Positions 37,582 to 46,559 of a DNA stretch of 64,000 nt are shown piece by piece. Origin of the DNA: Roseiarcus sp963775575 (lineage in GTDB: Bacteria > Pseudomonadota > Alphaproteobacteria > Rhizobiales > Beijerinckiaceae); the NCBI GenBank assembly GCA_963775575.1, contig CAVZJG010000004.1:433814-497813 (forward strand). Reading direction: 5' to 3'. The translations under genes and the position numbers were made by a program. The notes beneath the pieces were generated by a model, which saw only the letters and a program-made list of their open reading frames with translations, made no database searches and was not told where the DNA came from. Numbering within the stretch: position 1 is the first letter of the stretch; every line of letters starts with the position of its first letter.

Positions 37582-39891
37582 TCATCTCCCCTCGATGCTG
37601 CGGATTGCGGGGGGACCCGGCAGGCCACTCCGCTTCTGAAGCAGTTCCACATGTATGGCCTTTCCACCCTTTAGGACATTGTCGGGGATGCTCCCTTCCG
37701 CCACGTATATGATGTCCAGCGGACCAACCTTGTAATAGGCGTAGTCGCTGCCGCGCCTATTGGGACGCAAGTCGGTCAGATCGTCGAACAACGCCACCGT
37801 CCGTGCGAGGTCCCTGACTTCCACGACGATCCCTTGGAAAAGCTCCATAGGTGGGAAGGAAGGGCCGCTAGGTTTGTCCTTTCCATCTCCACCGCGCCCC
37901 GGGTTCGACCCGCCGCCAATTTGCGACCGTCCCTCGTTCCCTCCTGGTGTCTGGTTTGGCTGGCCAACGGGCTTTCTTGGGCGTCGAATCCAGCGCCATA
38001 GCAGAAAGATCGCCAATGCCGCAGCGCCGATTACTCCGACGATCTCCACGATCTTCATTAGAAGATTCGGTTGCTCGCCCGGCTCCGGCAAAGTCGTTGG
38101 CGTCGAGATTGGCGTCGGCGTCGGCGTTGGTTTCGGCCTCTTGGCGATCTCCGCCAGCAGGCTCTGGACCGAGCGTTTGATATCCTCATTCGTCGCCGCG
38201 AACAGATTGCTGTACTTGCTTGGCGCTTTGGCCGGCGGCTTCCCTTGCCAGACGCTCGGTCGATCGGAAGCCCAGGTCGTCATGACCAGATCGGTCATTT
38301 TGGCGACCCACGAATCTTTGGATTCGAGTTCTTCCGGCGGCGCGTTCTCGATCTGCTCCTTGATCTTGGGTTCGACCCGTTTGACAATCCCGCGCTGCAA
38401 TGTCATCGCGGTCTGCGCCTCGGTGATCAAGTTGCGCGCGCCGTCGACAACTCGGTTCTCTGTCTCGATGAGCAGAACTGCTTTTGGGTCCGCACTCGGC
38501 GCGCGCACATTCGGAAGCGCCGCAGCCTGCTCGAACCCGGCAATTCCGCCAGGGGTCAGCGAGCCGCCGGCGATCCCCGCTTCATCGGGCTGCCAGACGC
38601 CCGACTGCAACGGCGCAAAAGCCGTGGCGTATTGCTCGTCGGCTATCACGCGCCGTGCATCGCTGAGCACCTGCCGGATGGCGTCTGCGATCGCCGACCG
38701 CAGCTTCTGGTGATTTTCGCCCGTAGGAGCCACCGAGGCGCTTATGCGCTCCTTAAACGCCGCCGCGTCGGAGGCCGACTTGGCCCCGATGGCGTAGCGC
38801 TCGACCACGTCGCGCTCGGCCGCCGCGATGCTGTCCTCAACGAACGGCCGCTCGCTTTCCCTCGGGTCGCGATAGCGCGCGATATCGCTTCTCAGCCGCG
38901 CTTCGATGTCGTTCAGACTAAACGAGCGCTTGTAGGATTCGACAAACCTGGTCCAGAGACGTTGTTCCTCGAGGACGGCTTTGTTCGCGGCCTTCTCAGC
39001 GATCTTCGGCAACATCGTGTAGACGATGCGGTCCGGCGCATTGGCGGCGCGCGCTTTGGCGATCTCTTCGTCTACGCCTCCGCGCAAGGCGGTTTCGATC
39101 TGGCTGGCTGTGATCGCGTTGTCTTGCAACGGCCGGTCCAGCGCGTCCGTTTGCCGTTTGCGCTGTTCCTGCACATCGTCCATGATTTTCTTCGCGTCTT
39201 CCCCGACCGCGCTGTCCGTTTCCTCGAAGCGCTCCGGCACGGCCTTGGCGATACGCTCGCGCGTGTGGGACGCGAGATTTCCAAGCTGCGTCTCCGTCCA
39301 GCCGTCACGATCGACCTGCTCGACTTCCTGTTGCGTAGGGTACGCCGCCCGAGCCAACAATGTCGTCTGGGCCTTGACCGCCTCTTCGCGCGCGGCTGCG
39401 AAAATCGGCGGCAGTTTCTCGGCGACGAATTTCTGTTTCTGCGCGGCGACACTGTTGTCGAAGACTGCGCCCAGCCGCGACCGGAACTCGACGAGTGAGA
39501 CGCCTTGATCGGCGAGCAAAGCGCTCACGGTGCGCGCGATTTCGTCGTCGATCCGGGTTTGCAGCCGTCGCTCGACGGACTCCTTCAGCCTTTGCTGGCT
39601 TTCCGCCTTGGTTCGGTTGGCGACGACGTTCTGTTGCATGTCCGACAGCGCGGCGCGTCCGATTTCCGCGACTTCGTCGCTGTTCATATCGGCCAACGTG
39701 TCAACCGCCATCCGAGCAGTCTTTTCCGCCAGCAGCCGCGCGCGTTCCTGCTGCGCAGTCGATAGCGCGCTTCGCGGCGGTGCATTGTCCTGAGCCAACG
39801 CCAGTCCTATCGGCGATGTCAGGAGCGCACACGCGGCCACTAGCAGTATTCTAGTGGTAGTCGCGGCGTAACGGATCGGCGATCCCTTCAT
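37582..39891 (-). CDS. Secreted, membrane-anchored coiled-coil protein of channel operon A
   Basis: A 769-residue protein not assigned to a family. It has an N-terminal signal (ILLVAACALLTSPIGLALAQ), then about 550 residues of Glu/Arg/Ala-rich helical sequence (QQERARLLAEKTARMAVDT, REEAVKAQTTLLARAAYPT). A Thr/Pro linker (KPTPTPTPISTPTTLPEP) precedes a membrane helix (LLMKIVEIVGVIGAAALAIFL), followed by a Gly/Pro-rich segment and a C-terminal domain of about 90 residues (MELFQGIVVEVRDLARTVAL). The long helical part would be periplasmic and the last domain cytoplasmic. It is the last gene of an operon with a MotA/TolQ-type channel, 48 bases after its neighbour. A structural or sensing role around the channel is inferred. 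Confidence 0.7.
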   Translation of the reverse strand: MKGSPIRYAATTTRILLVAACALLTSPIGLALAQDNAPPRSALSTAQQERARLLAEKTARMAVDTLADMNSDEVAEIGRAALSDMQQNVVANRTKAESQQRLKESVERRLQTRIDDEIARTVSALLADQGVSLVEFRSRLGAVFDNSVAAQKQKFVAEKLPPIFAAAREEAVKAQTTLLARAAYPTQQEVEQVDRDGWTETQLGNLASHTRERIAKAVPERFEETDSAVGEDAKKIMDDVQEQRKRQTDALDRPLQDNAITASQIETALRGGVDEEIAKARAANAPDRIVYTMLPKIAEKAANKAVLEEQRLWTRFVESYKRSFSLNDIEARLRSDIARYRDPRESERPFVEDSIAAAERDVVERYAIGAKSASDAAAFKERISASVAPTGENHQKLRSAIADAIRQVLSDARRVIADEQYATAFAPLQSGVWQPDEAGIAGGSLTPGGIAGFEQAAALPNVRAPSADPKAVLLIETENRVVDGARNLITEAQTAMTLQRGIVKRVEPKIKEQIENAPPEELESKDSWVAKMTDLVMTTWASDRPSVWQGKPPAKAPSKYSNLFAATNEDIKRSVQSLLAEIAKRPKPTPTPTPISTPTTLPEPGEQPNLLMKIVEIVGVIGAAALAIFLLWRWIRRPRKPVGQPNQTPGGNEGRSQIGGGSNPGRGGDGKDKPSGPSFPPMELFQGIVVEVRDLARTVALFDDLTDLRPNRRGSDYAYYKVGPLDIIYVAEGSIPDNVLKGGKAIHVELLQKRSGLPGPPAIRSIEGR

Positions 39892-39939
39892 GGCCTCGAA
39901 CCCTGTCCTGCGACGCGGGGCGCCGCGCTTGGTCGTCGC

Positions 39940-40866
39940 TCAGTCGGCGTTGAGCGCATCCCAAGTTTCCGCGAGGAAATCAATCCTTTGGCCGTGCAGA
40001 TCGGCAGCCAGATCTGCATTGAATAGGCGAGAGAAAGCCTCCGCGCGGTCTTTTCTCTCCTGTTCGGAAATGCCAAATTCCAACATTCGCCGCGCTGCCT
40101 CGCGGCTGCGCGCCGTCAACTGCTGCTGCGGCGCATCCTGGAGAGCGTGATAGATCGCCGCGACTACGTCGATCTGTACGCGCTGAGCGTCGTCGCGCAA
40201 TATGGCGCACTCGGCTGCTACGCGGGCGAGAAACTGCTCGCGAACTTGCGGAATCAGGCGGTTCGGATCGCTGGTTGTCGCCGGCACTTCGAAATCCTTG
40301 GGATCCGGACTCCGAGGCCTGGCGATCGCCTGGGCGATTTCAGCATCAGACGCAGATGTAAGATCGTCTTTGAATCCAGCGGCGGTGATTGTTTCGTTGA
40401 ACAAGTTCCGAACGTAGTCGATTTGTCGCGTCGCCGCGCGGCCGAAGCGCGTCGCTGCGTTCGCGGTGAAGCTTTGAAAGCCCGGATCGACAATCCGTAT
40501 GCCGTCGAACTTCACTTGCGCCGCGCTCTGGAAATCGTCGAACAACAGCGCCTTGCGCTCGGCCCGCATTCGCCGCTCGAGCGCCAACAACAAGCGGTCC
40601 CACTGATTTTGCGCATAGACCTGCCTCAAATCCTTGGAACAGGTCGCATTATTATTTCCCATGCATTCGGCATATTTTTCCTGGGTGAACTTGCTAATCT
40701 CGTGTTCGCGCTGCAAAAAGCCGCCGATCCTCGTGACTCCGTCCACGGCGACGTATGTGACCAGAATGATGATCGGGATCATGATCTGCGAGAACAGATT
40801 CCACACAAGCGCCTCGCCGCCGCGATCCGTGTCGCCGCCGAAGCCGCCAAATGGATCGTCGCTCAT
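39940..40866 (-). CDS. Single-pass membrane protein paired with the MotA/TolQ-like channel (operon A)
   Basis: A 308-residue protein with a short Gly/Asp-rich cytoplasmic start (MSDDPFGGFGGDTDRGG), one membrane helix (IMIPIIILVTYVAVDGVTRI) and about 250 soluble, mostly helical residues (EHEISKFTQEKYAECMGNNN, WDRLLLALERRMRAERKALL). The layout matches the MotB/ExbD/ZorB partner of a proton channel, but I see no OmpA-type peptidoglycan-binding motif and no Asp inside the helix; the nearest is at its end. Its ATG overlaps the stop of the channel gene (40863-40866), strong evidence that the two act together. Confidence 0.65.
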   Translation of the reverse strand: MSDDPFGGFGGDTDRGGEALVWNLFSQIMIPIIILVTYVAVDGVTRIGGFLQREHEISKFTQEKYAECMGNNNATCSKDLRQVYAQNQWDRLLLALERRMRAERKALLFDDFQSAAQVKFDGIRIVDPGFQSFTANAATRFGRAATRQIDYVRNLFNETITAAGFKDDLTSASDAEIAQAIARPRSPDPKDFEVPATTSDPNRLIPQVREQFLARVAAECAILRDDAQRVQIDVVAAIYHALQDAPQQQLTARSREAARRMLEFGISEQERKDRAEAFSRLFNADLAADLHGQRIDFLAETWDALNAD

Positions 40867-42401
40867 TGTCGCTTCTTTCCAAACACCCGGCCGAAGATGG
40901 ACCTATGAGCAGCAGCGCCGTCGTTCTGCGCCGGCGGCGGTTCGACCGAGGGCGGCGGCCAGTTCGGCTCCGTCTCGGGTTCGAAGTGCGGCTGCGAGTC
41001 GAGCGCATGTATTGGTGGTTGCGCTTCGACATGGTCACGGACGCCGCGGGAAACTTGCTGCGAAGGGGAGCGAACCGACGCCCAGGCGCCAGTTGTGGGA
41101 GCGATGGGCGCCGAGGCAAATCGTCCAGTGTGGGCGAGGTTTTCCAACTTCGTCTCGAGCCGAGCAAGCGCGCCCAGGACCCCAGCTTGAAACAAACGGC
41201 CCTCGTTGACGACCGTTGCTACCGCCGCAGCCTGAAGCGCCGAGGAATCCAGGAGCCTCTTCTGGCTCGATGTCATTTCGATCAACGTTGCGCTGAGCGC
41301 CGTCACCCCGTCCGCCATATCGCGCATCGACACCGCCAACCCGTTCAGCGTCGGGGCGACACTGGCAGCCGTCGCAGCCAAATCGGTCGCCGCATTCAGG
41401 TTCGCGGCTATGTCTTCCTGAATCGCGGTCAAATGATCGCGCAGCGGGGCGACATTCGCGTTGACGACGCCGACCCTGTTCGCGACCTCGGCTGTCCAGG
41501 CCTCGATATTTCCGGCGACCTCATTGAGCTTTGCCGGATCGGCGGCCTGAACTCGATTGCTCAGGTCTTGAAGGTCCGTAGAGGTCTTGGTCAGGGATGC
41601 GCGCAGCTTGCCGCTTTCCTCGTCGGACCGCTCGAAAGCGCCTCGCATCTGCTCCACTGGCCCCAAGGCGTCGCGCAGCGTCCCGCGTAGACGTTCGAGT
41701 TCCATCGATAGGTTGACGGCCGGGCTGGCGACCTGTGCGGGAATATCATGCAGCCAACGCCACAAGCCGCGGACCAGCGGCGCGGCGACGAAAGCCAGCA
41801 CCACGCCGGTAAAAGTGCTGAGCAAGGACGTGCCGAAAGCGCCCAAAAGAATGGGCATGGCGTCCCTGGCTTCCGTCTTGTTAGCCAGGCCGAACCCAAT
41901 GAGTAGAAATCCCCAGATCGAGCCGGCGAGCCCCAATTGCACAAAGGTCGTTTCGAGGGTTCGGAAGAACGGCAAATACGCAGATCGAGCCCGCAGATCG
42001 CGAGTGCTGAGCCGTCCGCTCGCCGAGCGCACGCTCGACACGAACAACAGTGTGAAAAACATCGACAGCTTGAACGGCGTCTGCGCCGACAGGTCCACCG
42101 CCAAGGGCCGGAATGTGGCGGCGGTCCATTGCCACGGCCAGGACGTCGGCTCCAGCACGTGGCGCGCCGCGGCGGCGCTCACCGCGCTGACGTTCGCCGC
42201 GCCGACGTCCGTTGCGGCGGCGCCCGCTGCGCCGAAATGGAAATACTCGTATATGACGATGACGTTCCAAAACAGGAACGTGTAGCAACACGCCATGCCC
42301 GCGAGCCCGACAAGCGCCAGGGCTCTCACGCCAACGATCCGCTTCAATCCGGTCCAATTCGGCTCAAGGGCCGCGAGGGCGTTCGAACGGCGCCAACTCA
42401 T
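40863..42401 (-). CDS. MotA/TolQ/ExbB-type channel protein with a long helical tail (operon A)
   Basis: A 512-residue inner-membrane protein. Helices: ALALVGLAGMACCYTFLFW, KLSMFFTLLFVSSV, then the diagnostic pair VQLGLAGSIWGFLLIGFGLA and LLGAFGTSLLSTFTGVVLAF, which have the small-residue pattern of MotA/TolQ/ExbB pores. After about residue 215 comes a 200-residue amphipathic tail (VNLSMELERLRGTLRDAL, IEAWTAEVANRVGVVNANVA) like the long tails of Zorya ZorA, and then a disordered Pro-rich end. An ion-driven stator role with the adjacent single-pass protein is inferred. Unlike Zorya, no ZorC/ZorD genes are present. Confidence 0.75.
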   Translation of the reverse strand: MSWRRSNALAALEPNWTGLKRIVGVRALALVGLAGMACCYTFLFWNVIVIYEYFHFGAAGAAATDVGAANVSAVSAAAARHVLEPTSWPWQWTAATFRPLAVDLSAQTPFKLSMFFTLLFVSSVRSASGRLSTRDLRARSAYLPFFRTLETTFVQLGLAGSIWGFLLIGFGLANKTEARDAMPILLGAFGTSLLSTFTGVVLAFVAAPLVRGLWRWLHDIPAQVASPAVNLSMELERLRGTLRDALGPVEQMRGAFERSDEESGKLRASLTKTSTDLQDLSNRVQAADPAKLNEVAGNIEAWTAEVANRVGVVNANVAPLRDHLTAIQEDIAANLNAATDLAATAASVAPTLNGLAVSMRDMADGVTALSATLIEMTSSQKRLLDSSALQAAAVATVVNEGRLFQAGVLGALARLETKLENLAHTGRFASAPIAPTTGAWASVRSPSQQVSRGVRDHVEAQPPIHALDSQPHFEPETEPNWPPPSVEPPPAQNDGAAAHRSIFGRVFGKKRQ

Positions 42402-42454
42402 GAATGATCTCCGGTCGTCGGGGCGCTCGCGGATTGTTCGGCGAAAGGCGGCGG

Positions 42455-44029
42455 CTAGCTGCGCGTGTCATGCATCTGCAAGAGCCGCTTCGCTTTCTCC
42501 GTGGTGCCGGGCCAACGCCCGGGCGCGCGCGCCGCCGCAGCGATCGCCGCCTCCAGATCGGTTCGTTCTGCATTCCAATCGGCGGTCAGCAGAAACTGCA
42601 CTTGGCCCAAGTCGATGAAACACTCAGCGCAATTCGGATCGCTGCGCACCGTCGCCTCGAGATAACGCAGGGCAACCTCGGGCTGGTTGTGCTGTTCCGC
42701 CATTAGACCGAGTTGGTAGTTCGCGACGCTGGCATCCGCCGGGTCAGCGCCAGAATCGGACTTAGCCACCGCGCGCAGCGCCTGCGCAGCGTCGGTCGTG
42801 TCGCCTTGGTCGGACATCAACTTTCCGGCCAGCGCCAACGCTGGCATATAGCGCGCGTCCATCGCCGGCTTCAGCGCGTCGATCGCCGACTGCACGCGCC
42901 CCTCGCCGACGTAATAGTCTGCGAGCGCAACGATTGCCGGAGGCGTCGTCGCACGATCGCGCCAAAAAAACTCATGCAGCCACGGCTCGATGAGCGGCCG
43001 GCATTCGGAGTTGGGATACTCTTGCGCGAAGCGTTCGACCTTCGCGTAGAGATTCCGTTCTGAGAGTTTTTCCACCTTCGGTCGTAGGTCTTCGTACTCC
43101 TCGCGAGCGGCGATCGTCGCCTGCGCTCTCTCGTGCCCCGCGGGGAACTGGACCTTCCGGGTAGCCAGCCTCTTCACCACCTCGGAGTTGCAACGATCTC
43201 CGGGGCCGCTTTCCAAAGCGACCGCCACCAGCCGCAGCGCGTCCGAGCGGTGCGCACCCGTCTTGTAGCGGTCTAGGTAATCCATCAGGGATGGCACGCC
43301 GGCAAACGAAGTGTCTTTGGACGCCTCGGCGAAGGCCAAGGTCTCGCGCGACGGGAACTCGATGCTCGCATTGCCGATGGAAATCGACGGATGATCCGGC
43401 GCAGCTTGGGCGGACCCGGTCTCGTGCGGTTCCGCGATCAATGAATTGTCATCGTCGCCGGCTTGCAGAGGCGGCAAGGGGACCGCAGATTGTGCGGTCG
43501 TCGCGCCAGCAGGCACATTTAGTGAGACTTCGTCGGTCGCTGCGGTCTGGTTGGAGGGCCGCAGCGTCAGCGCGACGCGCACTCGCACAACTTCCGCTGG
43601 ACCCGGCTCGGAGCGCGACGCCGTGAGCGTCAACTGCGGCAACCGATCCGGCCCGACGTCCGACCCCGACCACACCGCGTCGATGCGAATGGGCGAAGGT
43701 GGAGGCGGCGCCTCCACCTTCGCCATGGCGGCGCCCCCTGGCGCAGGCAGTCCGGATCGCGGCAAGGCGGCGGGCGTTTCTCGCGCTGTCGCCGCTGGCG
43801 TCGGTGAAGCGACTGTCGGAGACGGCGCGACCCCAGGCGGCTTGATCGGAGCGATCGAAGCTGTTTTCACTGGAGGCGACGTCGGCTCGCTAATGGGCGT
43901 TTGCAGAAGCGCGTCGCTTGATTGGTCCACCAGCGGTAAGTCGGACTGTGCACACCCGCTCAGCATCGGCGCAACTAGCGCCATCGACAGCAGGCCCACG
44001 CGCACAAACCAGGACGCCCTATCGTGCAC
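42455..44029 (-). CDS. TPR lipoprotein of channel operon A
   Basis: A 524-residue lipoprotein. From the GTG at 44029 (GAGAG upstream) the signal FVRVGLLSMALVAPMLSGC ends in the lipobox LSGC with Cys26. A 130-residue Pro/Ala/Thr-rich linker follows, then a beta-rich segment (LTLTASRSEPGPAEVVRVRV), then helical repeats; the last 120 residues look like TPR/Sel1 units (ALALAGKLMSDQGDTTDAAQ, ANYQLGLMAEQHNQPEVALR). It would sit in the envelope and could sense or scaffold. It is the first gene of the minus-strand operon whose next gene is the MotA/TolQ-like channel, 53 bases on. Confidence 0.75.
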   Translation of the reverse strand: MHDRASWFVRVGLLSMALVAPMLSGCAQSDLPLVDQSSDALLQTPISEPTSPPVKTASIAPIKPPGVAPSPTVASPTPAATARETPAALPRSGLPAPGGAAMAKVEAPPPPSPIRIDAVWSGSDVGPDRLPQLTLTASRSEPGPAEVVRVRVALTLRPSNQTAATDEVSLNVPAGATTAQSAVPLPPLQAGDDDNSLIAEPHETGSAQAAPDHPSISIGNASIEFPSRETLAFAEASKDTSFAGVPSLMDYLDRYKTGAHRSDALRLVAVALESGPGDRCNSEVVKRLATRKVQFPAGHERAQATIAAREEYEDLRPKVEKLSERNLYAKVERFAQEYPNSECRPLIEPWLHEFFWRDRATTPPAIVALADYYVGEGRVQSAIDALKPAMDARYMPALALAGKLMSDQGDTTDAAQALRAVAKSDSGADPADASVANYQLGLMAEQHNQPEVALRYLEATVRSDPNCAECFIDLGQVQFLLTADWNAERTDLEAAIAAAARAPGRWPGTTEKAKRLLQMHDTRS

Positions 44030-44147
44030 GGCAATCTCTCGTTCGGAAACGGAAAAGCAAACTATCGACATTGTAGTTTACCCCTATGGCGTCAAATCCT
44101 GTCCGAGTTCAGTGTTCCTGTATGGGGCTCAGCCATCCCCTCATTTT

Positions 44148-44440
44148 TCACACGAACGAAAACGTCTTAGCCAATGTTTTGTTTTGATTTATATATTCGC
44201 TAAATCGCAACACGAGTGGCCGGAGGCGGGCTTCCGGCATGTTTGGGATCAGTTCGTAGAGCATGCAGCCTTGCCGGAACAGCGAATGGGTTCGGTGTTT
44301 GGCCGTGTTGACCTTCAGATGACGGTCCATGCCGAGGCTTTCGCCAGCGGCGCCGAGCAGCGTCAAGAGAACGATGGCGAAGGCGTTGAAGAGAAGAAGC
44401 CGGTCGCGCCGCTACGGACCGGCGATGTGAAGAACGCTTA
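44148..44440 (-). pseudogene. C-terminal remnant of an IS4-type transposase
   Basis: The minus strand reads RRDRLLLFNAFAIVLLTLLG, GMDRHLKVNTAKHRTHSLFR and QGCMLYELIPNMPEARLRPL, the standard last 90 residues of an IS4-family transposase, to a stop at 44148. No upstream body or second terminal repeat was found. It separates channel operon A from the CHAT/TIR genes. Confidence 0.75.
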
Positions 44441-44539
44441 AGCCCATGCCGAAACGAAGGTCCTTGGTATCGCGAAAGCCCGGTATCCCGGCGCAAATGC
44501 CACAAGAAATTGTAACGGTGCGTTCCTAGCTGTGAGGAC

Positions 44540-44840
44540 ATGGCTGAAATTCGCACCGGCACTACGCTTGGCGGGAAGCGCGATGAAATCATTAGCGCAA
44601 TCGCCCAATACGAAAAGCGCCTCGCGCAGGCCTGCGCCGATTTGTCGCAGGTCAACGCGCGCCTCGCCCTGTTCGAGGCGTCCGGCGGCCCGGGCCACCT
44701 CACGCCCTACGTCGACACGCATCGCCTGTGCGCTCGCGGCGAGTTGATGCGGCTCTGCAAAGACGCTCTTGCCAGCGGGGCAAAGACGACTGAGGACCTC
44801 GCCCTTCACGCCCGACGCTTGCGCCCCGTGCGAATGTCGA
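44540..44840 (+). CDS. Conserved hypothetical protein, probably truncated
   Basis: Starts MAEIRTGTTLGGKRDEIISA with GAGG before the ATG and continues as IAQYEKRLAQACADLSQVNA, then YVDTHRLCARGELMRLCKDA. Small proteins with this beginning are common in Rhizobiales and are usually about 130-150 residues with a helical, coiled-coil-like first half. Here the family-like sequence ends around LALHARRL near 44835; the frame stays open to 45037 but becomes Arg/Cys-rich and looks random. The function of the family is unknown. The sequence from here to 45147 shows no other gene. Confidence 0.55.
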
Positions 44841-45147
44841 CAGGCCTTCAATGCTTAAGATTTTTCGTCGCCAGTCGAGGCCGTAGCCCGCGTAGTTTCG
44901 CGCCCCGGTCGATCTGCCCGCTGTTCCGCGTCGATGGAGCGGTCGGCGCTGTGTCTTGCGCGACAGATTGCCGCGCGCGCGGGTGGGCGCTAATGGCCTC
45001 AGAGCGGCTTGCTTTCTATGGATGGGAGCGAGGCTGAAGCGGCAGGAGCGCGGGCGACCGCAATGCAGGGAGCGGGCCGTTGACATGCAAGGGAGTTGGC
45101 GGCGCGCCCGCGGCGCGAGGTCGAAACGGCAGCGGGAAGTCGACGGC

Positions 45148-46322
45148 ATGGCACGATCGCACGGTTTCAGATTAGGGCGAATTGGGTCGAAGCTGCTGAT
45201 ACAATTCTGTCCCGCGGTTCTTACGCTTCGAACGCGGAAAGATTCGGCCCCGCTTCGCGCGATACGAGACGACGCGACGCCGGCTGTGGCGCGCATCAAG
45301 ATCGACGTCGCGGGTCGCCAAAGCGTCCTTCCTTGGGAACTGCTGCCGCTTGGGGTCCGCGACGGCATCGTCGGCTATGGCGCGGTGCAAACCTGTGTAG
45401 TGCGCTACGCCGGCACGCTGCGCGCCCGACATGCCCCGTCCGAAGAGTTCGAGCCGGGTGCTGGTCGTTGCTTGTCGTTCGGCGCACAAGGGCCATGCAG
45501 ACATCGGACCGTTGGCCCGCCGGGAGTGGGAGCAGACCCAGTTCCTACTGGGTGGGGCTAGAACGGACACTGTATTTATCGAAGGGCCGCAGGTCATGGC
45601 GCGCCTCGCCGAGGCTGTCGCCGATGCGCGCTCCGATCGTGTCCGTATCGCCGGCCTGCACGTTGTCGGTCACGGCGGCGCCAACAGCCGCGGCCAAGGT
45701 TTCGTCCACGGCGACGAACCGAACAGCCAATTCACCGCTGAAACGTTCTTGTCGGCGCTGCGCGCCGGCGCGGGAGCGAGCTACGTCAACGAGAGCCTCG
45801 GCTTTGCGATGTTAAACGTATGCGGCGGCGGCGCTGGCCTCGGCGGTTTCGCCCGCGCCATCGCGATGCAAGGCGGTATCCCTCAGGTCCTGGCATATCG
45901 CCATGCCGCCTTGCCCGACACTGTGCTCGCGGTGGCCGAACACTCTATCGGCGCGTGGCAATCGGCGGCGATCCCGTTGAAACAATCGCCCTGGAAGACC
46001 AGGAACGGGGCTTCCCGACGGTCTGGTTATTGTGCGGCGCGACCAAGCGCGCGACGAGTCGGCCAACCTCGCGCGGCAGGCGAAGCCCGGCGACCAGGCA
46101 ACCGGTACGGCCGCTCTCCAAGTGAGAACGCAGAGCGGGGAAGAACGCCTGAAAGGAGCCGACGCGACCGCGGTCGACTTGATTCCTTCGCATGGTCACC
46201 GGGTCGAGGCGTTTGCCCAGGCCCTGATCAAGCGTCGAGCGCTCTCGGAAGCGGAGACTGAGGACATCATTCGAAAGGCCAAGAATCTTTGCAAGCGCGA
46301 GCCGCAACGGTTGCCGCCGTGA
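45148..46322 (+). pseudogene. CHAT-domain protease gene with several frameshifts
   Basis: The CHAT (caspase-like) fold is recognisable from VLPWELLPLGVRDGIVGYGA in the first frame. Near 45460 the frame changes to RVLVVACRSAHKGHADIGPL and then IAGLHVVGHGGANS (catalytic His) and SLGFAMLNVCGGGAGLGGFA (catalytic Cys). After EHSIGAWQSAAIPL near 45960 the frame changes to GDPVETIALEDQERGFPTVW, and near 46035 again to RDQARDESANLARQAKPGDQ, ending at 46322 with IKRRALSEAETEDIIRKAKN. Both catalytic residues are intact but three frame breaks make a full protein impossible as sequenced. CHAT proteases act in bacterial gasdermin and type III-E CRISPR responses. Confidence 0.75.
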
Positions 46323-46559
46323 ACGCGCGATTCGCAACTCACTAGCAATGCATGCCTGCCGTGACACGAAATCGAGACCTAGTTGTGAAATGGCGTCGCA
46401 ACCTGACCCCGCTGCATCTAAGCAAAGCAACCGGTTTCAACGCCGATCCGCGTTCGGAACCCGCGCCGAAAGACACCGAGAGCTAGCCGCGCCCGCGGTT
46501 TCCCTATATGAATCACAACTTAGAATTCGATTTTCACGGTTGATTTCTTCGCGGCCGCC

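Noticed and set aside
37582..42401. Calling operon A a Zorya system
   Set aside because: The channel has a ZorA-like tail, but the partner lacks an OmpA-type domain and ZorC, ZorD or ZorE genes are absent.
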